Source: Anisakis pegreffii (lineage: Eukaryota > Nematoda > Chromadorea > Rhabditida > Anisakidae). From it: a stretch of 64,000 nucleotides of DNA. Below the pieces are notes generated by a model. It ran no database searches and had not been told where the DNA came from. It saw nothing but the letters and a program-made list of their open reading frames with translations. Within the stretch, counting starts at the first letter, position 1, and every line of letters starts with the position of its first letter. Where the stretch lies: positions 59,903 through 123,902 of the forward strand of contig JAPYMA010002005.1 of the NCBI GenBank assembly GCA_035041965.1, in the 5' to 3' direction. The translations under genes and the position numbers were made by a program. Of the stretch, positions 59,701-64,000 are shown piece after piece.

Positions 59701-62700
59701 CTACTCTCAGATCAATTTTCCAGCTAAGAAGCACGCACAACAATTGTTTCTTCTTGATCTTATTACAAATATTATAATAGAACAAAACACTATAATTCAA
59801 ACACTTCTTCAATAAAGAAGGAAACAAATATAAATGAAGGCTTACTTCCACCCCGAGGTGAAGGACCGTTGTCATTTAACAGAGGTGGTTTGCGCGTTTC
59901 TTCAGGAAATGACTCTGAAATTGGAAATGATGCTGTAATGAAGTGGTACTTGAATTGCTGCATTCAAGTTCTTTCATCGAACACTGATTTTGTTCCATTG
60001 GAACATTAAAAATGAAACACCTAAATAAGCATATGATGATCAATTAGAGAACAAATGAGCAATTCGTATGACAACAATCACTATTAACAAAATAACATTT
60101 GAATAGTTTCTCGAAAGGTTTTGAACTGATTGAAAAGACACAATTTGGAATGCTTTTCATCGCAGGCAATGTATCGTAGGTTAGGCAGGAAAATCGAATA
60201 AGACAAAACGACGAATGAAGATAAGAATGAAAATTGAAACAGATTATATATGAAGGATGGCAGATTGACAGAATGTGTAAGTCGCAGAAACAAACAAGGC
60301 ACAGGATATCAATAAGATTAAACATCAAACCTGATCTGTAAAGCAGATGATAAAATGTAATAAATAAACAAGCAATAGTTGTTCAAATAAACCATTAGTC
60401 CTCTAGAGATTACGGATAATTGATAAAATCGTATACCTACGATCATTACGCTCATCATTCAGATAATCATCATGAGCTGTTGACGTTGAAATAAACAACA
60501 ACAGCGTTGCGTTCAGGTAGCAGCAATCCAGAACACACTCAAACTGAGTATTCTGATCGAATTCGGATCTGCAGAAAACATTTAATAGCATCAGTTGCTT
60601 TACTGTTTCTTTCAGCATCATCCTTCTGTTGCTATTATTGCAGTGCGTTGAGGTGTCGTGTCGTCTTTTGTGGCTTTCATGCATGCTTCATGCCCTTCCT
60701 TCATGTCCTTTCATTTGTACTCTCTGCGAACGTGCTCATAATTCTGTTAAGCATTACGATGTTCTTTCTGTGATTAGCAGTCGTTTGCACGATTCATTCA
60801 CGTTCAATCGAATCAATACTGCGATCATATAAACAATGAAAAAGAACTTATGCCGTGCATCATTGTGTGATTCAACGAATTCACCACTATGAAGAGCTGT
60901 GAATTTTGAATGATGAACTGATCGTGTTATCAGTTAACTGATGTCACTTCTCTTATGAATCTTCCAAGTAAGACGTCAATCAACATGCGTACCTCTTTAA
61001 AGAGCCTCCTTGTGACGAACAAATTCGAACTGATTTAGTATGGTTGAAATATGAAATTATGTGAGAATGAATAAAAGTTCGCGTATGAAACGAATTGATA
61101 TGAAATGATTAATATAATTGATAATGCAATATTCCCATAAGTGTGGTCTCCTATGACATGACATGATACGATAATGACAGTATAATTATAGATGAATGAT
61201 GAGAAGTATAAAGATGATGATTGATAGTAGTATGCTGATGATAATGCATAATGAATATCATCACATATGAGATCATTACACTCACTCTACATGTTCTTCT
61301 GCAAATCACAAACTGGTCTCCATATCCGCACGGGTTAAATCTTGGAACTAGCAAAATAACGGAATCGAACCTTTCACTCACGACGAAACATCGGATATTG
61401 AGACCAGAGTGTGAATTTATGATATGTAGAAATGTTATGAATGAATAGATGAATGAATGCTGTTATGCATCACGCTATACACATAATATTCACTATATAG
61501 AGCGTTCTCAAAATTGACGTGCTATGAGAGATGAGTAATAAATTGCAATTATTATTAAGATGCATTCGTAATGGAATGATATTTCACTTCACATACATGC
61601 ATTCAGTGTTGCGTCTATTGCTCGCTTGAAAAACTTCTGATATCTCAATATTTTATGTTTCTATTCACATATATCAAAAAATTATTACAGCTTTTTGGAG
61701 ATCAAAAATTTTGCAACACACTCTGTTTAATGAGATTTTATGTCAAAAATAGTGGCGATGAGAACTATCTTCAAGTATCAGTAATTGCAACTTCGAATAT
61801 GGAAAAGCTGATCGAACTTGAACGGTCACTCGAATTAAAACCGTTTGAAAATAATAGAACTATGACAAATGAAAAGAATGGAATATTCATACCTGTTGGT
61901 GCGCTATTCGTATAGTCCCATTGATCCTGATCATTTCGGGTTACCTTCACATGGTCAGGCTGAATGATAGTGACATTGAAAACTTGCAATCAGAATATTT
62001 TTCCACACTGCCAAAGGAACGAGAAAAGAAAAAAATGAAGTAAAGGTGAAATGATGAGTGAGGAACCTTGGCAAATTCGACTTTAAGAGTGCAGCATCCA
62101 GAATAGATATCAGCACCATTCATAGCGTGTTTTGCTTTCTTGGCAACATCGGCACTCTCGAATTCAACCAATGCTTGTAACATTGAACGTCGTATCATTG
62201 CTATGCGCTTCACGAAACCGTGTGGCTCGCAAATCTTAATTTACTATTCAATACAATGCACAGATACTTTTATTTTATAAAATTATGATTTCTCCAGTCA
62301 TCTTATTATGAATCAATTGATTCATTTACTTCATTCGAGTTTTCACTACAACAGTATTTCACTTTAGTACCGCATATCTCTCATACGATGACACATTACG
62401 ACCAACCAACCGGCATGTTTATTCTCCTTTTAAAGAACATTAATTTGAATGTTTCATAAAAATGGGTAGAAATGATTTTCCAGTGGCACTACATAAATCA
62501 ATACCATTCAATATACCATTAATACGAGAGCGAACAGAAAGGAAGATGCGACCGAAAATGAGTGAAAGGCGACACCACCTGAAATGAATGAAAACTGATT
62601 TCAAAGTCACCTGATGGATAACGTCAACATTGACAGGGTACTGAGCGTTGTAAATGGTCAAAATAAGGACGTGATTTGGATGTTCCGATTCGAGACCAAG

Positions 62701-63317
62701 TCTCTGAATCATTTTCGATGTTGAGTAATTGAACAAAGCTGCTTGTCCGGCGACATATATCTGATTGGTTTGTGCATAAACAACGCACGCACGTGCACCT
62801 TCTACTTCCTTAATTCATTCATTATGAGTACACTTGATTACTTCTGGTAGAGGAGTGTATTAATGCAATCAAATTCGGAGATCACCTTTCTTAATACTTC
62901 AGACAAAAACGCAATTGCAGAAGCTCATAGCTGGATTATAATAACTGGCGAATGAATGATGCAGAAGAATAATTTCTTGACAATTATGAGTTAACTGAAG
63001 CTGATTGTATACACGTGAAGAGGAGATTTTTGAGTGGTTCATGAAAAGTGCGAAATCAAAGTATTCCTTTCAAAACAACTACTTAAAATGAATATTACCT
63101 CGAACTCAACGAGAGCCATTCGTTTTCCAGGCATACAAGTAGCATACGAGATTGCACCAAAATGAGCAAGTGCTTCAAGCAGATCCGCTTCAGTTGCTTT
63201 CGGACTTAAATTGCGTACGTGTACAACCATTGATGGATCTGGATTTGTTGGATCCACATTATCGTCTCGACGATAACGTTTTGATGGTGGATCCATTTCC
63301 ATTTTCATAGAGTTCAT
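56716..63317 (-). CDS. hrpl-1: hnRNP L-like RNA-binding protein with four RRMs and a large RGG/Gly-rich insert
   Basis: Eleven exons join in phase to 779 residues: 63317-63099, 62808-62611, 62234-62067, 61959-61893, 59914-59846, 59479-58556, 58250-58108, 57964-57771, 57522-57390, 57288-57135 and 56786-56716 (TAA). hnRNP L proteins bind CA-rich RNA and regulate splicing in the nucleus. RRM1 (about residues 30-105) has VVHVRNLSPKATEADLLEAL; RRM2 (118-196) ends NGADIYSGCCTLKVEFAK; the linker has NDQDQWDYTN. Exon 6 (residues about 241-548) is glycine-rich. RRM3 (562-640) has VVMVYGIDQKNFNCDKIFN and FGQKLAL; RRM4 (685-775) has RYSTPEHASRNRI, NVLHWFNAP, KSERSSSGICEF and, in the last exon, GKAPYIVKLAFAGG. 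The final exon was chosen over a nearer open alternative at 57085 because it completes the RRM4 strand as in vertebrate hnRNP L. Several 3' splice sites end in TTAAG, TTGAG or GAAG. Confidence 0.93.
58556..59479 (-). repeat. Coding 21-bp minisatellite encoding GGYGRG(D/E) repeats
   Basis: A single exon of 924 bp encodes an array of about thirty heptapeptide units, GGYGRGE and GGYGRGD with variants (GGFGRG, SGYGRG, GGFSRG, GNYARG), preceded by a less regular Gly/Ala/Tyr-rich part (SAGYAGAAGSGG). The DNA unit is 21 bp, imperfect, and keeps frame throughout. The opposite strand is open for 339 codons only because of this repeat. Confidence 0.9.
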
Positions 63318-64000
63318 CAACGAATCGAACTGACAAAGCAGCGGAGATAAACCAACGCGCTTAATACCTACAATACAAGTAATAACTTCTTGAATGATGG
63401 CTTAATGATGTTGCCATTATAAAATGAACGAGAAGAAAACAATACGCTGACAATTTGGGAATACTCCAGCAGACACAATATTTTAATGGCAGGTAACTTG
63501 TCCATAAAAGTGGACAACATTACATACAATCCTTACGATGAGGCTAAGTCGTGTCGGTCTTAGCCTGAGACTCTCTCTGGAACTGAGGTGCACCTCCGGT
63601 TCACACCAAGTCTGGGCCACAGAACTTAGGCTCGGTGCTTTTGCAGTTAAGGAGGAGCACGTTTCGTTGTCTATATATGTGAACGCCCGTTGAAAGAGAG
63701 AAAATGGATAGCCTCAGCAGAAGCTTAGTAGTAAGCGTTACTTTTAAGGGTTGCACCCCTTAATCCCTTAGGCTCATGCAAAGTTCACGCTGAGGCTCGT
63801 AGTGACGTGTCTTTTCATGAATATTTCAAGTAGAAAATTACCATCAGACGTATGTATCGCAAAAGAGTGATTGTGACATTTTAATGAGTTCCCATTCAAG
63901 TGATTAGTTAAAAGCACTATTGAGATAATAACGTAAATTCGACAGATCATTGCGGCCTACCGGATAAAACATGCAAACCTCATGCAAATGAGCGTGATAA
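63318..64000. other. Region upstream of hnRNP L with a GC-rich structured segment
   Basis: A possible trans-splice acceptor (TTTGTCAG) lies about 20 bases upstream of the hnRNP L start. Between about 63540 and 63810 the base composition changes to GC-rich and short complementary words recur: AGGCTAAG with CTTAGCCT at the start, then CTTAGGCTC, AGCCTCAGC, TTAAGGGTTGCACCCCTTAA and CTGAGGCTC. It resembles a structured RNA or a dispersed repeat; no known RNA family was recognised. Confidence 0.45.

Overview
The window comes from a nematode nuclear genome. It is AT-rich, with genes split into many short exons (mostly 60-200 bp) and introns from about 60 bp to several kb. The gene content is nematode-like: a complete glutamate decarboxylase close in length to UNC-25, a VMP1/EPG-3 protein, a Kruppel-like factor, an hnRNP L protein, an LDLa protein with a DUF19-like cysteine pattern, and a very small Cys-rich single-pass membrane protein. 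Several start codons lie directly after a 3' splice site, which suggests spliced-leader trans-splicing. I cannot name the species or fix the clade; a chromadorean is likely.

Layout. 0.5-2.9 kb (-): LDLa/DUF19-like secreted protein, continuing off the left edge or ending in an unresolved exon. 6.2-9.0 kb (-): C2H2 zinc-finger protein. 9.8-10.5 kb (-): small unknown membrane protein. 13.5-17.5 kb (+): secreted Cys-rich protein with a hydrophobic C-terminal tail. 21.6-27.9 kb (-): glutamate decarboxylase, 12 exons, 505 residues. 32.0-36.0 kb (-): VMP1/EPG-3, 11 exons, 453 residues. 40.6-41.9 kb (+): three-exon, 106-residue membrane protein. 44.0-51.6 kb (-): Kruppel-like factor, 11 exons, about 680 residues. 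55.3-55.7 kb (-): possible 51-residue two-exon gene. 56.7-63.3 kb (-): hnRNP L-like protein, 11 exons, 779 residues, with a 308-codon RGG/glycine-rich exon between RRM2 and RRM3. The stretches between genes hold degenerate inverted repeats and transposon remnants and little else that I can support.

The genes are independent housekeeping, neuronal and regulatory genes; I see no pathway cluster. I built the models by hand, matching exon phase, splice signals and family similarity, and every joined model keeps frame to a stop. The most unusual property is at the splice sites: roughly a third of the inferred 5' sites have T or C at intron position +3 (GTTCGT recurs in four introns of three genes), and about a fifth of the 3' sites end in AAG or GAG. 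Many exons are invisible to simple ORF calling because of this.
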